NCBI RefSeq assembly: GCF_900104115.1
Contig: NZ_FNJM01000001.1
Coordinates: forward strand, 639,374 to 703,373
DNA from: Clostridium gasigenes
Lineage (GTDB): Bacteria; Bacillota; Clostridia; Clostridiales; Clostridiaceae
DNA: 64,000 bases
Reading direction: 5' to 3'
In this document: positions 10,180-19,432 of the stretch, piece by piece
How positions within the stretch are numbered: the stretch's first letter is position 1
How the letters are laid out: every line of letters starts with the position of its first letter
Notes under the pieces: generated by a model
What the model was told of the DNA's origin: nothing
The model's database searches: none
What the model saw: the letters and a program-made list of their open reading frames with translations, nothing else
Made by a program: the position numbers and the translations under genes

Positions 10180-10944
10180 ATGTTCATGGAAGAAAGATTA
10201 GAGGCAATATTACAATTACTAAAATTAGAAGGGAAAGTGATTGTCAAAAGTTTAAGTGAAAAATTTAATGTTTCAGAAGGTATGATTCGTAAGGATCTTC
10301 AAAAATTAGAATGTGAGGGTCTTATTAAGAGAACTTATGGGGGAGCTATATTAGAAAGAAAAATATTGAATAATGAGAACACTACAGCAAGAGTTATAAG
10401 TGACTTAGATGGAAAAGAAAAAATTTCTAAGGTAGTATTTAATGAAATAGAAGAAAATGATGTTATATTTTTAGATATATCTAGTACAAATTATGCAATA
10501 GCAACAGTCTTGGAGAAAATTCAAAAAAATATTACTATAATAACAAATATGAATCGAATATGTATGTTGTTCGATTATAGCCCAAATGTTGATGTTATTT
10601 TTGTTGGTGGAAATTATAATAAGAAGCTTGGAGGAACAATAGGATCAGAAACAATAGATGCTATTAGAAAATTTAGAGTTAATAAAGCATTTATTGGAAC
10701 AGGTGGAATAAATATAGAGAGAAATTTTATAAGTAACTTTAACTTAGATGAAGCAAACACTAAAAAGGCTATTATGGAAATAAGTAAAAAAAACTATTTA
10801 GTAGTCACAAATGAAAAATTCTATAGAGATGGGTCCTATAAGTTTGCTAGTTTGAAAAATATAAATTTTATAATTACAGATATCAAACCTGATGAAAAGT
10901 TAATGGAAGGTTTGAAAAAATATGAAGTAGAAGTAATATATTAA
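10180..10944 (+). CDS. DeoR/GlpR family transcriptional regulator
   Basis: 254 residues. N-terminal DeoR helix-turn-helix (about 5-58: RLEAILQLLKLEGKVIVKSLSEKF, then SEGMIRKDLQKLE and RTYGGAIL) and a C-terminal sugar-phosphate sensing domain with IFLDISSTNYAIATVL and VFVGG-type strands. Such proteins repress sugar or nucleoside catabolism until a phosphorylated sugar binds. Site AAAGGGGTG lies 8 bp before the ATG at 10180; an in-frame ATG at 10186 is an alternative start. The next gene downstream, a HAD phosphatase, may be a functional partner. Confidence 0.88.
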   Translation: MFMEERLEAILQLLKLEGKVIVKSLSEKFNVSEGMIRKDLQKLECEGLIKRTYGGAILERKILNNENTTARVISDLDGKEKISKVVFNEIEENDVIFLDISSTNYAIATVLEKIQKNITIITNMNRICMLFDYSPNVDVIFVGGNYNKKLGGTIGSETIDAIRKFRVNKAFIGTGGINIERNFISNFNLDEANTKKAIMEISKKNYLVVTNEKFYRDGSYKFASLKNINFIITDIKPDEKLMEGLKKYEVEVIY

Positions 10945-11041
10945 TAATGTAAAAAACAAAAGTTCAAGATGAGATAGTTTTAAAAAAACGACTAATTAAG
11001 AATACATATTATAAAAATTAAAAAGGTAGGGATAGGTACAT

Positions 11042-11830
11042 ATGATAAAGTTAATTGCAACTGATATGGATGGAACATTATTAAATACAAATAATGAAAT
11101 TAATCCAGAATTTTATAAAATTTTTAAAAAACTTAAACAAAAGGGGGTTATTTTTGCAGCAGCAAGTGGAAGACAATATTATAATCTTTTAAAAAGGTTT
11201 GAAGATATTAAGGATGATATGATGTTTATAGCTGAAAATGGAACGTTTGTGGTCTATAAAGGTGAGGAATTACTAGTTAATGCATTAGATAAAACTTCAG
11301 CTAAGAAGTTAATAGAGGTAGGAAGAACAATAAACAATGCTTATGTTATTGTATGTGGCAAAAAATCAGCTTATATTGAACAAGCTGATAGTAGATTTAT
11401 AAAAGAAACAGAAAAGTATTATGAACAATATGAAGTGGTTAAAGATTTAACTAAAGTTCAAGATGATATATTAAAAGTAACAATATGTGATTTCTCGGGT
11501 TCGGAAAATAACAGTAATAACTATTACGAAGAATACAGACAAGCTTTCCAAGTAACTGTTTCAGGTAAATTATGGTTAGATATTACGGCTAAGGGTGTAA
11601 ATAAAGGTATAACTATAAATAAAATACAAGAACTTCTAAATATAAGATATGAAGAAACTATGGTGTTTGGAGATTATTTAAATGATTTAGAAATGATGGA
11701 AAGTGCTTATTATAGTTATGCTATGGAAAATGCTCATGATAATTTGAAAAAAGTATCAAGGTTCATAGCTGAAAGTAACGATAATAATGGAGTAGTTAAG
11801 GCTATAAAGGAAGTACTGAGATTAAAATAG
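11042..11830 (+). CDS. Cof-type HAD-IIB family phosphatase
   Basis: 262 residues. HAD motif I is DMDGTLLNTNNEI (nucleophile Asp8, acid/base Asp10), motif II lies in AAASGRQYYNLL, motif III in the KGVNKG segment, and motif IV is VFGDYLNDLEMME. The Cof-type cap lies between motifs II and III. Family members dephosphorylate sugar phosphates or flavin/pyridoxal phosphates, so the exact substrate cannot be read from sequence. Located 97 bp after the DeoR regulator in the same direction and closed by its own terminator. Confidence 0.9.
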   Translation: MIKLIATDMDGTLLNTNNEINPEFYKIFKKLKQKGVIFAAASGRQYYNLLKRFEDIKDDMMFIAENGTFVVYKGEELLVNALDKTSAKKLIEVGRTINNAYVIVCGKKSAYIEQADSRFIKETEKYYEQYEVVKDLTKVQDDILKVTICDFSGSENNSNNYYEEYRQAFQVTVSGKLWLDITAKGVNKGITINKIQELLNIRYEETMVFGDYLNDLEMMESAYYSYAMENAHDNLKKVSRFIAESNDNNGVVKAIKEVLRLK

Positions 11831-11845
11831 AACGAATATATACAA

Positions 11846-11888
11846 ATAAAAGGTGATTTCTACATTGTTAGAAATCATCTTTTATTTT
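11846..11888 (+). terminator. Intrinsic terminator after HAD phosphatase
   Basis: AAAAGGTGATTTCTA (11847-11861) pairs with TAGAAATCATCTTTT (11869-11883), followed by ATTTTAAT. It may also serve the convergent small gene at 11947-12141. Confidence 0.85.
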
Positions 11889-11946
11889 AATAATATATTT
11901 TTTAATATGACTAAGATACTTTTTTACAAAATCGTTTTCAAATAAA

Positions 11947-12141
11947 TTAGCATTGTAATCCGTTTAGTCGTTCTTGTTCTTCTAATTCCTTATATTCTAT
12001 ATCAAAAATTTCTTGTTCAAGTAATTTAATTTTATTAGTTAACTCTTTAATTTTATCTTCTCTATAAATTGATTTATGATCCCTATTCCACATTACTAAT
12101 TCCCTTTTGCTTTCTTTTAATTGCCATTGTAATTCGTTCAT
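11947..12141 (-). CDS. Small coiled-coil protein, function unknown
   Basis: 64 residues, highly charged, almost entirely predicted helix: alternating Lys/Glu with Leu/Ile heptads through EDKIKELTNKIKLLEQEIF. On the reverse strand a site AAGGTGGTG lies about 10 bp upstream of the ATG, which supports translation. No signal peptide or membrane segment. I do not recognise a family; clostridia carry many such short coiled-coil proteins. It stands alone between the HAD phosphatase and nudF, reading against both. Confidence 0.6.
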   Translation of the reverse strand: MNELQWQLKESKRELVMWNRDHKSIYREDKIKELTNKIKLLEQEIFDIEYKELEEQERLNGLQC

Positions 12142-12389
12142 TAATAAGCACCACCTTTATAATAATATATTTCTACAATAATTATTAAATTCCTTTATTT
12201 TTTGAATATTTTTAATTTTCTTTTAAAGTATATCATTTCTATTTATATTAGTATAGCTTTACTGGTGAAAAATATATTAGATTCTACCGATATATTATTT
12301 GTTTATAGTCACTATTTAAGTTAATCTATAAATACTTATATTGATTAATCATATGCTATAATAAAAATAAAGTTAAAGGAGAGTTTTGA

Positions 12390-12908
12390 ATGGAGTTGTA
12401 TGAAAAGACTATAACTGAAACAATTATACATAAGGGGAATTTTATGACTTATATTAATGTTGATGTTGAGCTTCCAGATGGTAAAATAGGAAATAGAGAT
12501 ATAATAAAACACCCAGGAGCATGTGCTATTATTCCATTTATAGATAATCAAACAGTTATATTAGTTAAGCAATTTAGAAAGGCTTTAGAAAAAAATATTT
12601 TAGAGATTCCAGCGGGAAAATTAGAAAAAGGCGAAGATCCAAAGCTTTGTGCAATTAGAGAATTAGAAGAAGAAACCGGGTATAGAGCAGAGAATGTAAC
12701 TTTTCTTGGTACAATAGCTACAGCCCCAGGATTTTGTGATGAATTAATACATCTATATAAAGCAACAGGCTTATTTCAAGGTGAAAAAAGTTTGGATGAA
12801 GATGAATTTACAGAAGTAAAAATATTTACTATTGAAGAAATAAAGTCAATGATAAAGAATGGAGAAATAATAGATACTAAAACAATAAGTTCACTTATGT
12901 ATTTATAA
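12390..12908 (+). CDS. nudF: Nudix hydrolase, probable ADP-ribose pyrophosphatase
   Basis: 172 residues. The full Nudix box is visible as GKLEKGEDPKLCAIREL followed by EEETGY (G-x5-E-x7-REL-x-EE-x-G). The preceding EIPAGK motif and FRKALEKNILE fit the ADP-ribose pyrophosphatase subgroup, which cleaves ADP-ribose to AMP and ribose 5-phosphate. Site AAAGGAGAG precedes the ATG. In Bacillus, nudF also sits next to spoIIM, the arrangement seen here. Confidence 0.9.
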   Translation: MELYEKTITETIIHKGNFMTYINVDVELPDGKIGNRDIIKHPGACAIIPFIDNQTVILVKQFRKALEKNILEIPAGKLEKGEDPKLCAIRELEEETGYRAENVTFLGTIATAPGFCDELIHLYKATGLFQGEKSLDEDEFTEVKIFTIEEIKSMIKNGEIIDTKTISSLMYL

Positions 12909-13359
12909 AATTTGAGAAAGTTAAAGTAAAGGGTAGAAATCTAAAATAGATTTTCTAGTCTTTATTTTTATATATAGAGTATAAAGAAATATTAAGTTTA
13001 ATATATTTTAGAAATAGAGAACAAAAAAGATTATGTAATTGATAAGTTATGTTTATATAATTCAGAAATTATAGTATTAAGTAAATTAATACTATGCAAT
13101 TACTTAACATTACTTGTAATAGTATTAATTATGTAAAGATGGAGACTGATGTTTTATAACAGCATATATTGCTGAAATTATATGTATATTTTAACCGGAA
13201 ATAAATGAAGTACTGTATAAAAAAAATGAAAATGTTAGATAAGGATAGAATAATAAAAAAAATGTCTAACATTTCTATATGTTACATATATTTAATTGTG
13301 AATATATGTAATGTAATTATCATAAGTATTATCTATAGCAACTATTGAGGAGGGAAAAC
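12909..13359 (+). other. Non-coding region upstream of spoIIM with several perfect inverted repeats
   Basis: No gene is visible in this 451-bp gap. A weak terminator-like hairpin lies at about 12930-12970 (AGAAATCT with AGATTTTCT, then a T-rich stretch). Three perfect inverted repeats follow: ATAGTATTAA/TTAATACTAT (13071-13080, 13086-13095), AAATGTTAGA/TCTAACATTT (13230-13239, 13265-13274) and TTACATATAT/ATATATGTAA (13282-13291, 13302-13311). A further AGTATTAATT lies at 13131-13140. The first is compact enough to be a repressor operator; the others could be operators or RNA stems. Confidence 0.5.
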
Positions 13360-13986
13360 ATGAATATTGTAAACAAGTTAAATTCAAAATTTAGAGAAAA
13401 TAAAATGCTTTATATATTAGTATTAGTTTTTTTCTGTATAGGAATAGTTTTGGGTACGTACACAATAAAATATATGAATACAAGTGATACAACAGATTTA
13501 TCTAACTATTTTACTACATTTATAAATAGCTTAGGGGACAAGCCAATAGATAAAAAAATATTATTTATTGATATTTTAAAAAAGAACATAGTAATTATAA
13601 TTTTAATTTTAATGTTATCATTTACGATTATCGGATCGCCTATAATTTTATTAGTAGATTTATTTAAGGGATTTACATTAGGATATACATTTAGCTTTTT
13701 GATAACTACATTTAGTGGAAAGGGAATTTGGATAGCTCTTGCATCTATAATACCTCAAAATATATTTTATATACCATTTTTCATTGGTATAAGTATTATA
13801 TCAATTGAAATGTCATCAATAAAATTAAAAGAGAAGTTTTTAAATAAAGGAACAAAAAACAATATTTTTTCTAATGAATTATTAATTAAGTTAGGGTTTC
13901 TGTTTTGTCTCTTTGTAGTAGGCGTTATTATTGAAACCTTTATTTGCCCAAATTTAATTAAATTTATATCTAGTAAGTTGTATTAA
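13360..13986 (+). CDS. spoIIM: Stage II sporulation protein M
   Basis: 208 residues with an N-terminal membrane segment (about 19-37) and at least four more hydrophobic helices. The stretch PIILLVDLFKGFTLGYTFSF followed by ASIIPQNIFYIP is typical of SpoIIM. With SpoIID and SpoIIP it forms the membrane complex that degrades septal peptidoglycan during engulfment. A TTG at 13345 is in frame, but AGGAGGG lies between it and the ATG at 13360, so the ATG is chosen. It follows nudF and precedes a xerD-like gene, as in other Firmicutes. Confidence 0.93.
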   Translation: MNIVNKLNSKFRENKMLYILVLVFFCIGIVLGTYTIKYMNTSDTTDLSNYFTTFINSLGDKPIDKKILFIDILKKNIVIIILILMLSFTIIGSPIILLVDLFKGFTLGYTFSFLITTFSGKGIWIALASIIPQNIFYIPFFIGISIISIEMSSIKLKEKFLNKGTKNNIFSNELLIKLGFLFCLFVVGVIIETFICPNLIKFISSKLY

Positions 13987-14067
13987 TTATTGAGGCTAGG
14001 CTAAAAAATAAAGGTAATATAAGTTTTTTGTCGAATAGAAATAAGTATAATGGGATAGGGGAGAATT

Positions 14068-14946
14068 ATGAAAGAAATTGTGAATAACTACAGAGAATCA
14101 TTATTGATAAGTCACAAGAGTGAAAATACTGTTTATGCCTATGTTACAGATGTTAATCTTTATATTAAACATCTAAATACTAAAAATTTAGATGTTATTG
14201 AAACAGATAATATTGCAGTGCTTGCATATATACAACATCTATTAAGTGAAGGAAAATCGGAGAGATCTATAAATAGAATTGTTATTAGTCTTAGAAGTTT
14301 CTATAATTATTTAAAGGATTCAAAAGTAGTTACAGAGATTCCTAAAATATATTATAAAAGTACATCCACAACTAAAAAACTACCAGAAGTATTAACAATT
14401 GAAGAAGTGGATAAAATAATAAGAATAGTAGATAAGGATTGTAACAAGGGAATAAGAGATACTGCTATTTTAGAATTAATGTATGCAACTGGCATGAAGG
14501 TTTCAGAAGTTATTGGAATAAGAACCTGGGATATAAATTTGGATTTATCTTTTGTGAAGTGTCATGATAATAAAAATTTTGAAAGGCTAATTCCAATTGG
14601 TAGAAGCGCAGTAGAAGCTATAAAAGAGTATTATAAAGTAAGAGAGCATATAGCATCCGCAGGAGTAGATACGCTTTTTGTAAACTTAAATGGAAACCAG
14701 TTAACAAGACAAGGAGTATGGAGAATTGTAAAGGAATACTCCCATAGAGCAGGAATAAAAAAAGATGTTAATTTAAACACTTTTAGACATTCTTTTGCGG
14801 TTCATTTATTGCAAAATGGAGCTAATGTGAGAGCGGTTCAAAAACTATTAGGTAATCAAGTTCTTACTTATATGGATACTTATTATGAAATAATAAATAA
14901 TGATAAAATAAATATAGTTTATAAAAATTTTCATCCTAGAGCATAA
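14068..14946 (+). CDS. XerD-like tyrosine recombinase with degenerate catalytic site
   Basis: 292 residues with the Xer layout: SAM-like core-binding domain (about 1-95) and catalytic domain (about 107-285). Position beside spoIIM is that of xerD. Against the E. coli XerD catalytic set, Arg-I is Lys144 (TGMKVSE), the beta-hairpin Lys is Phe171 (NFERLIPIG), His-II is Asn237 and His/Trp-III is Asn263 (LLGNQ); only Arg240 (FRH) and the nucleophile-position Tyr272 remain. Four of six residues are changed, so strand cleavage is doubtful, yet the frame is intact. It may be a DNA-binding or structural paralogue. Confidence 0.85.
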   Translation: MKEIVNNYRESLLISHKSENTVYAYVTDVNLYIKHLNTKNLDVIETDNIAVLAYIQHLLSEGKSERSINRIVISLRSFYNYLKDSKVVTEIPKIYYKSTSTTKKLPEVLTIEEVDKIIRIVDKDCNKGIRDTAILELMYATGMKVSEVIGIRTWDINLDLSFVKCHDNKNFERLIPIGRSAVEAIKEYYKVREHIASAGVDTLFVNLNGNQLTRQGVWRIVKEYSHRAGIKKDVNLNTFRHSFAVHLLQNGANVRAVQKLLGNQVLTYMDTYYEIINNDKINIVYKNFHPRA

Positions 14947-15114
14947 TAAGTGATTTAGAGCTGAAAGTAGATATTTAAATTAAGAAAGTAATATTAGATA
15001 GTTTAGGAGTAGGATAATTGTCCTTGGGAAACTATTGATAAACTAGAATGTTTTAAGGGGTTTTCAGTTTAACTAAGTCAACAAGCATTTATAAAACTAT
15101 ATAGTAAATAAATG

Positions 15115-15161
15115 AAAAAATATGATAAAAAGAAAATTTATTTCTTTTTATCATATTTTTA
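15115..15161 (+). terminator. Strong terminator before dacF
   Basis: Fifteen perfect base pairs, TATGATAAAAAGAAA (15121-15135) with TTTCTTTTTATCATA (15141-15155), extended by flanking A and T runs to about 20 bp, with a 5-base loop. T-rich on both strands. It lies 41 bp before dacF. Confidence 0.85.
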
Positions 15162-15201
15162 TTTATATTGGTAATAATAAGCTTGAAGGGAGGTAGTGAA
15201 A

Positions 15202-16464
15202 ATGAATAAAAAAACAATTAAAAGATTTTCAGTAATAGCTTTAAGCTTATTTTGCCTAAATACAGTAAACGTAAAGGCAGACACAGATCCATATAACACA
15301 TGGTGGAATGCAGAGGTGAATGCAGAAAAGGAATCTCAAAATGTAATTGAAAATTATGATGATTTTACAAAAGCGGTAAATGCAGAAGAAGGAATAAACG
15401 TAGAGGCTAAATCTGCAATACTTATGGAACCTACAACGGGGAAAATTCTTTATGAAAAAAATATAGATGAAAAATATGCCCCTGCATCAGTAACTAAGGT
15501 TATGACCATGTTACTAACTATGGAAAATATAGATAGTGGAAAAATAACACTACAAGATAAAGTTACCTGTAGTGAAAATGCTAAAAATATGGGCGGTAGT
15601 ACAATGCTGCTTGATACAGGTGAAATTAGAACTGTAGAAGAATTATTAAAAGGGGTAGCTATAGCATCAGGTAATGATGCGGCAGTTGCACTTGCAGAGT
15701 TTCTTGGTGGAACAGAAGATGCTTTTGCAGAAATGATGAATAAAAGGGCTCAAGAATTAGGTATGACAAATACAACGTTCAAGAACTGTAATGGATTGCC
15801 AGCAGTGGGACATGAATCAACAGCAAGAGATATTGCTAAAATGTCATTGGAATTATTAAAACATCCTACTATTCTTAAATATACAGGTACATATATGGAA
15901 ACAATATCTGAAGGGCGAAAGAGCCCTATAGAACTTGTTAATCATAATAAACTTGTAAGATTTTTTGAAGGTTGTGATGGGCTTAAAACAGGATTTACAG
16001 ATGAAGCTAAATATTGCATAACAGCAACAGCAACAAAAAATAAAGTTAGAATGCTTTCAGTTATAATGGGAGCTCCGACATTCAAAATAAGAAATAGAGA
16101 TGCCAGCATGCTTATGAACTATGGTTTCTCTAAATACGAAGGAAGAAAATTATTAGCTAAGGATGAAGATGTAGAAACAATCTATATGAGCAAGCAAACA
16201 GATAGATTTTTCATCGCAAAGGCTAAAGAAGATTTAGTTGTAGTATTACCAAAAGGAACAACTGGAGAACTTGAAAAACGAGTAGTTATAGAAGAATTAC
16301 AAAAAGAATATAAATCTGGAGATGTAGTGGGTAAATGTGAAGTTTACTTAGGTGAAGATAAGGTCGGAGAAGTACAACTTTACTCTGATAGAGATATTAA
16401 AAAGGGAAATATATTAGATAACTTTAAATATAATGTTAGAAACTTATTCAAAAAAGGGATCTAA
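15202..16464 (+). CDS. dacF: D-alanyl-D-alanine carboxypeptidase (S11 family, DacF-like)
   Basis: 420 residues with a signal peptide (KKTIKRFSVIALSLFCLNTVNVKA). Penicillin-binding motifs: SxxK in ASVTKVMTM, SxN in SGNDAA and KTG in LKTGFT. A C-terminal beta domain and an amphipathic end (RNLFKKG) suit peripheral attachment to the outer membrane face. Removes the terminal D-Ala from peptidoglycan stem peptides; DacF-type enzymes act in the forespore to tune spore cortex crosslinking. Start at ATG 15202 with GGGAGGT 7 bp upstream rather than the in-frame GTG at 15196. Confidence 0.92.
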   Translation: MNKKTIKRFSVIALSLFCLNTVNVKADTDPYNTWWNAEVNAEKESQNVIENYDDFTKAVNAEEGINVEAKSAILMEPTTGKILYEKNIDEKYAPASVTKVMTMLLTMENIDSGKITLQDKVTCSENAKNMGGSTMLLDTGEIRTVEELLKGVAIASGNDAAVALAEFLGGTEDAFAEMMNKRAQELGMTNTTFKNCNGLPAVGHESTARDIAKMSLELLKHPTILKYTGTYMETISEGRKSPIELVNHNKLVRFFEGCDGLKTGFTDEAKYCITATATKNKVRMLSVIMGAPTFKIRNRDASMLMNYGFSKYEGRKLLAKDEDVETIYMSKQTDRFFIAKAKEDLVVVLPKGTTGELEKRVVIEELQKEYKSGDVVGKCEVYLGEDKVGEVQLYSDRDIKKGNILDNFKYNVRNLFKKGI

Positions 16465-16509
16465 TTATCGTTAAAGAATTATTTATAATATATTTAACTT
16501 AAATAGACC

Positions 16510-16542
16510 TAAAAAAGTCAGCTAATTATAGCTGGCTTTTTT
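16510..16542 (+). terminator. Intrinsic terminator after dacF
   Basis: AAAAAAGTCAGCTA pairs with TAGCTGGCTTTTTT around a short loop (16511-16542). Confidence 0.93.
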
Positions 16543-16655
16543 ATGTAGATAATTAGTATGAAACTCATTTAGATTTTTTGTTGTTCTTTCTTGTTAAAAT
16601 TGATATGATATAAGATGGATAATAAGTATAAAAAATATGAGGTGGGATGACAAGT

Positions 16656-17402
16656 ATGGAAATGCCAAAAGTGAAAGTGGCAAATTTCGAAGGACCCTTT
16701 GATCTCTTATTGCATCTAATAAGAAAGCATGAAATGGACATATATAATGTCGAGATATATAAGATAACAAATCAATATTTAAAGTATTTAGATGATATGA
16801 AAGTTATGGATTTAGAAGTTACATCTGAATTTATTGTAGTTGCAGCAACATTAATTGAAATAAAATCTAAAAAGCTTCTTCCAAAGGTTAAGGAAGAAGA
16901 GGAAAGTGAAGAGGACATTGAAAAGAATTTATTGGAAAAATTAATAGAATATAAAAAAATCAAAGGTGTCTCAGGATTTTTTAGAGAGCGATATATAAGT
17001 GCAGGGGATGTGTATCCTAAGAAAGCTGAAATTATAGAAGAAACAGAAAGTGAAACAAATAATGATGATATTTTTAAAAATACCACTTTATTAGATTTAT
17101 ATAGTATTTATAATAGTCTTTTAGAAAATTATACAAACAAACAAAATACAGCAAATATTATACAAAAGAAAATATATGTTGATAAATATAAAATAGAAGA
17201 TAAGATGGAAAGTTTATTAAATTTATTTAATATTAAAGAAATAATGGAGTTTGATGATTTGGTAAATGAGTGTGAATGTAAACTAGAAGTTGTAGTAACA
17301 TTTTTAGCATTACTCGAACTTATAAAGATAAGAATGGTTAAAATATATCAAGATGATAATTTTGGTAACATACTTGTAAAGAGGAGAAAATCGGATGGAT
17401 AG
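16656..17402 (+). CDS. scpA: Segregation and condensation protein A
   Basis: Kleisin subunit of the SMC-ScpAB condensin, which compacts and separates the chromosome. 248 residues. N-terminal pattern NFEGPFDLLLHLIRKHEMDIYNVEIYKIT is diagnostic; an acidic middle (EEEESEEDIEKN) leads to a winged-helix C-terminus that contacts the SMC head. An ATG at 16647 is in frame but only one base from GAGGTGG; the ATG at 16656 has better spacing (10 bp). Overlaps scpB by 8 bp. Confidence 0.93.
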   Translation: MEMPKVKVANFEGPFDLLLHLIRKHEMDIYNVEIYKITNQYLKYLDDMKVMDLEVTSEFIVVAATLIEIKSKKLLPKVKEEEESEEDIEKNLLEKLIEYKKIKGVSGFFRERYISAGDVYPKKAEIIEETESETNNDDIFKNTTLLDLYSIYNSLLENYTNKQNTANIIQKKIYVDKYKIEDKMESLLNLFNIKEIMEFDDLVNECECKLEVVVTFLALLELIKIRMVKIYQDDNFGNILVKRRKSDG

Positions 17403-18015
17403 TTTATATATAAAGCAGTATGAATTTGAAGAAACAGCTAGGACTACAGCAATAAAATCAGTGATTGAGTCATTACTATTTGTAAGCGGAGAGCCATTAT
17501 CTATAAGGGATTTACATAATAATCTTGAAATTTCAATTAAAGTAATTGAATCGGTAATAAAGGAAATGGTTCATGATTATGAAGAAGATAATAGAGGGAT
17601 TAAATTAATTTCTATAAATGGAGAGTATCAATTAGTTTCTAAGCCTCAGAATAGCGATAGTATTCAAAAATTACTTAAGAAAAATAAGAGACAATCCCTT
17701 TCACAGGCATCATTAGAGAGTTTAGCTATAGTTGCATATAAGCAACCTATAACAAGAATCGATATTGATGAAATTAGAGGGGTAAAGTCTGATAGTGCTC
17801 TTCAAAGATTAATCGAAAGAGAATTAATTAAAGATATTGGAAGATTAGAAGTTCCTGGTAGACCAATTATTTTTGGAACAACAGAAGAATTCTTAAGACA
17901 GTTTGGATTAAAAGATTTAGATGAATTACCTTCGCTAGATTTATATGATGAAAAAGATGATGATGAAATAGAAGGATCTATTGATTTATTAAATAAAGCA
18001 ATGGAAACACTTTAA
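17395..18015 (+). CDS. scpB: Segregation and condensation protein B
   Basis: 206 residues, two winged-helix domains. Motifs include IESLLFVSGEPLSIRDL, SLESLAIVAYKQPITRIDID and EIRGVKSDSALQRLIERELI, all typical of ScpB. Binds ScpA and completes the condensin complex. Overlap with scpA indicates coupled translation. The tail past residue 180 is acidic and divergent, as in other members. A strong terminator follows. Confidence 0.95.
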   Translation: MDSLYIKQYEFEETARTTAIKSVIESLLFVSGEPLSIRDLHNNLEISIKVIESVIKEMVHDYEEDNRGIKLISINGEYQLVSKPQNSDSIQKLLKKNKRQSLSQASLESLAIVAYKQPITRIDIDEIRGVKSDSALQRLIERELIKDIGRLEVPGRPIIFGTTEEFLRQFGLKDLDELPSLDLYDEKDDDEIEGSIDLLNKAMETL

Positions 18016-18029
18016 GTAAATATATAGAT

Positions 18030-18079
18030 AAAAAACGCCAAATAAGGATTGTTAAATATCCTTATTTGGTGTATTTTTT
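18030..18079 (+). terminator. Intrinsic terminator after scpB
   Basis: CGCCAAATAAGGAT (18036-18049) pairs with ATCCTTATTTGGTG (18058-18071), then TATTTTTT. It is placed between convergent scpB and ytfJ, and A-runs on the other side let it work both ways. Confidence 0.9.
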
Positions 18080-18117
18080 AAAATTATATTAGTTAAGAGA
18101 ACTTCAAAACAAATAAA

Positions 18118-18612
18118 TTATTTTGAAAAATCATTACCCATTGAAGAACTACTGTCGTCGCAACAATAATCGTCAGCCTGTTTGTTATTGTTTTGATTAG
18201 AGGAATCAGTATGACATTTATTTTTTATAATGTCATTATAAAAACCTTTAAACATATCAAGAACTTGAGGAACAGAATCTACAATTCTATCATATGTATT
18301 ATCTTGATCTACAGGAAGTAACCTAACAGAATCTTCTTTAACAACAAGGAAGGCTACAGGTTTAACTGTAACTCCTGCACCAGAGCCTCCTCCAAAAGGT
18401 AGTTTACTATCTTTATCTGCTGAGGGTTTTGTTGCATTACCAAATTCACTTCCGCCAGATGCAAAACCAAAAGTTACTTTAGATATTGGCACTATGTAGC
18501 TACCATCTCTTGTCTCAACAGCATCACCAACTACTGTATTAACATCAATCATATCCCTTAAATTTTCCATTGTACTTTTCATCAAATTTTCTACTGGATG
18601 TTCATTATTCAT
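18118..18612 (-). CDS. ytfJ: Spore protein YtfJ (GerW family)
   Basis: 164 residues. N-terminal HPVENLMKSTMENLRDMIDVNTVVGDA, a central GGGSGAGVTVKPVAFLVV and a C-terminal segment with RIVDSVPQVLDM match the GerW/YtfJ family, which is made in the forespore and linked to spore germination. The tail after residue 133 is Asn/Ser/Asp-rich with Cys-Cys and looks disordered. Site AGGGAA precedes the ATG on the reverse strand. It follows the DUF2953 gene at 81 bp, the usual pairing. Confidence 0.9.
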   Translation of the reverse strand: MNNEHPVENLMKSTMENLRDMIDVNTVVGDAVETRDGSYIVPISKVTFGFASGGSEFGNATKPSADKDSKLPFGGGSGAGVTVKPVAFLVVKEDSVRLLPVDQDNTYDRIVDSVPQVLDMFKGFYNDIIKNKCHTDSSNQNNNKQADDYCCDDSSSSMGNDFSK

Positions 18613-18693
18613 AAAATTCCCTATAAAGTTATATTAAAATAAATAGAAATTCATTATTAATAAGTTTTCAGAAAAATATTTATTTTAATATTA

Positions 18694-19296
18694 CTAAGGG
18701 TCCACCTCCTTTTTATTTTTAAATGATTTAATAGTTAAAATTAATATATATATAATTTTAGCAATATTGAAAGAAATTATACTAGTAATTGTGAAATTTA
18801 ATAAATTTTTTCCTGTAAAATGGGGATTTATTTGTAAAGACAAATCTTTCACCTTGAAAATTTTTGAAAAACTAAAATATAGTAATGGAATTAGATTAGA
18901 AGCAACACCGTAGGTAATTGCAGTTATTGCTTCATCTTCTAACTCGAAATTAACATCGCCTCTAAGTTTAAATTTAGGTTTGAATGTATTAGTAGTTAAA
19001 TTTTTATATAATTTAAAAATAGAAAGTTTTTTATTTTTTAGTTTTTTAGATAAGGGGTTATGCCGTTGCTTTTGATACTTTTCTTTTTTTTTATTAGCTT
19101 TCTTTGAATATTTAGAAGAAATTTTAATAGAAAGCTTTTTTATTAATATATTTATTTTATCTTCTTCAGAAGAAAAAAGTAAAATCTTATAAAACTTAAT
19201 ATAAAAACAGTTTTTTGAAAAATGTATAGTTAACTTAATTGGTATTGGAACTAATAGTATAGATAATAAAACTAGAAAAACTAACAATATAGACAT
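18694..19296 (-). CDS. DUF2953 membrane protein
   Basis: 200 residues. N-terminal membrane helix (ILLVFLVLLSILLVPIPI), a beta-rich stretch, a very basic central region (KKANKKKEKYQKQR) and the conserved LRGDVNFELEDEAITAITYGVASNLIP-like core, ending in a second hydrophobic helix (FNIAKIIYILILTI). The arrangement fits the DUF2953 family that nearly always precedes ytfJ in spore formers, so a spore role is likely. A perfect TAGGAGGAATT site lies before the ATG. Confidence 0.82.
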   Translation of the reverse strand: MSILLVFLVLLSILLVPIPIKLTIHFSKNCFYIKFYKILLFSSEEDKINILIKKLSIKISSKYSKKANKKKEKYQKQRHNPLSKKLKNKKLSIFKLYKNLTTNTFKPKFKLRGDVNFELEDEAITAITYGVASNLIPLLYFSFSKIFKVKDLSLQINPHFTGKNLLNFTITSIISFNIAKIIYILILTIKSFKNKKEVDP

Positions 19297-19432
19297 AAAA
19301 TTCCTCCTATATAAACTATTAATAGTATTACCATAAATAAATAAAGTAATCTAATTTTTTTTTATTAATAGTGAGTAAAAATTTTTTTTTTGAAGAAACT
19401 ACACTTAGATGGTTGATATAGAGGGTGATTTT

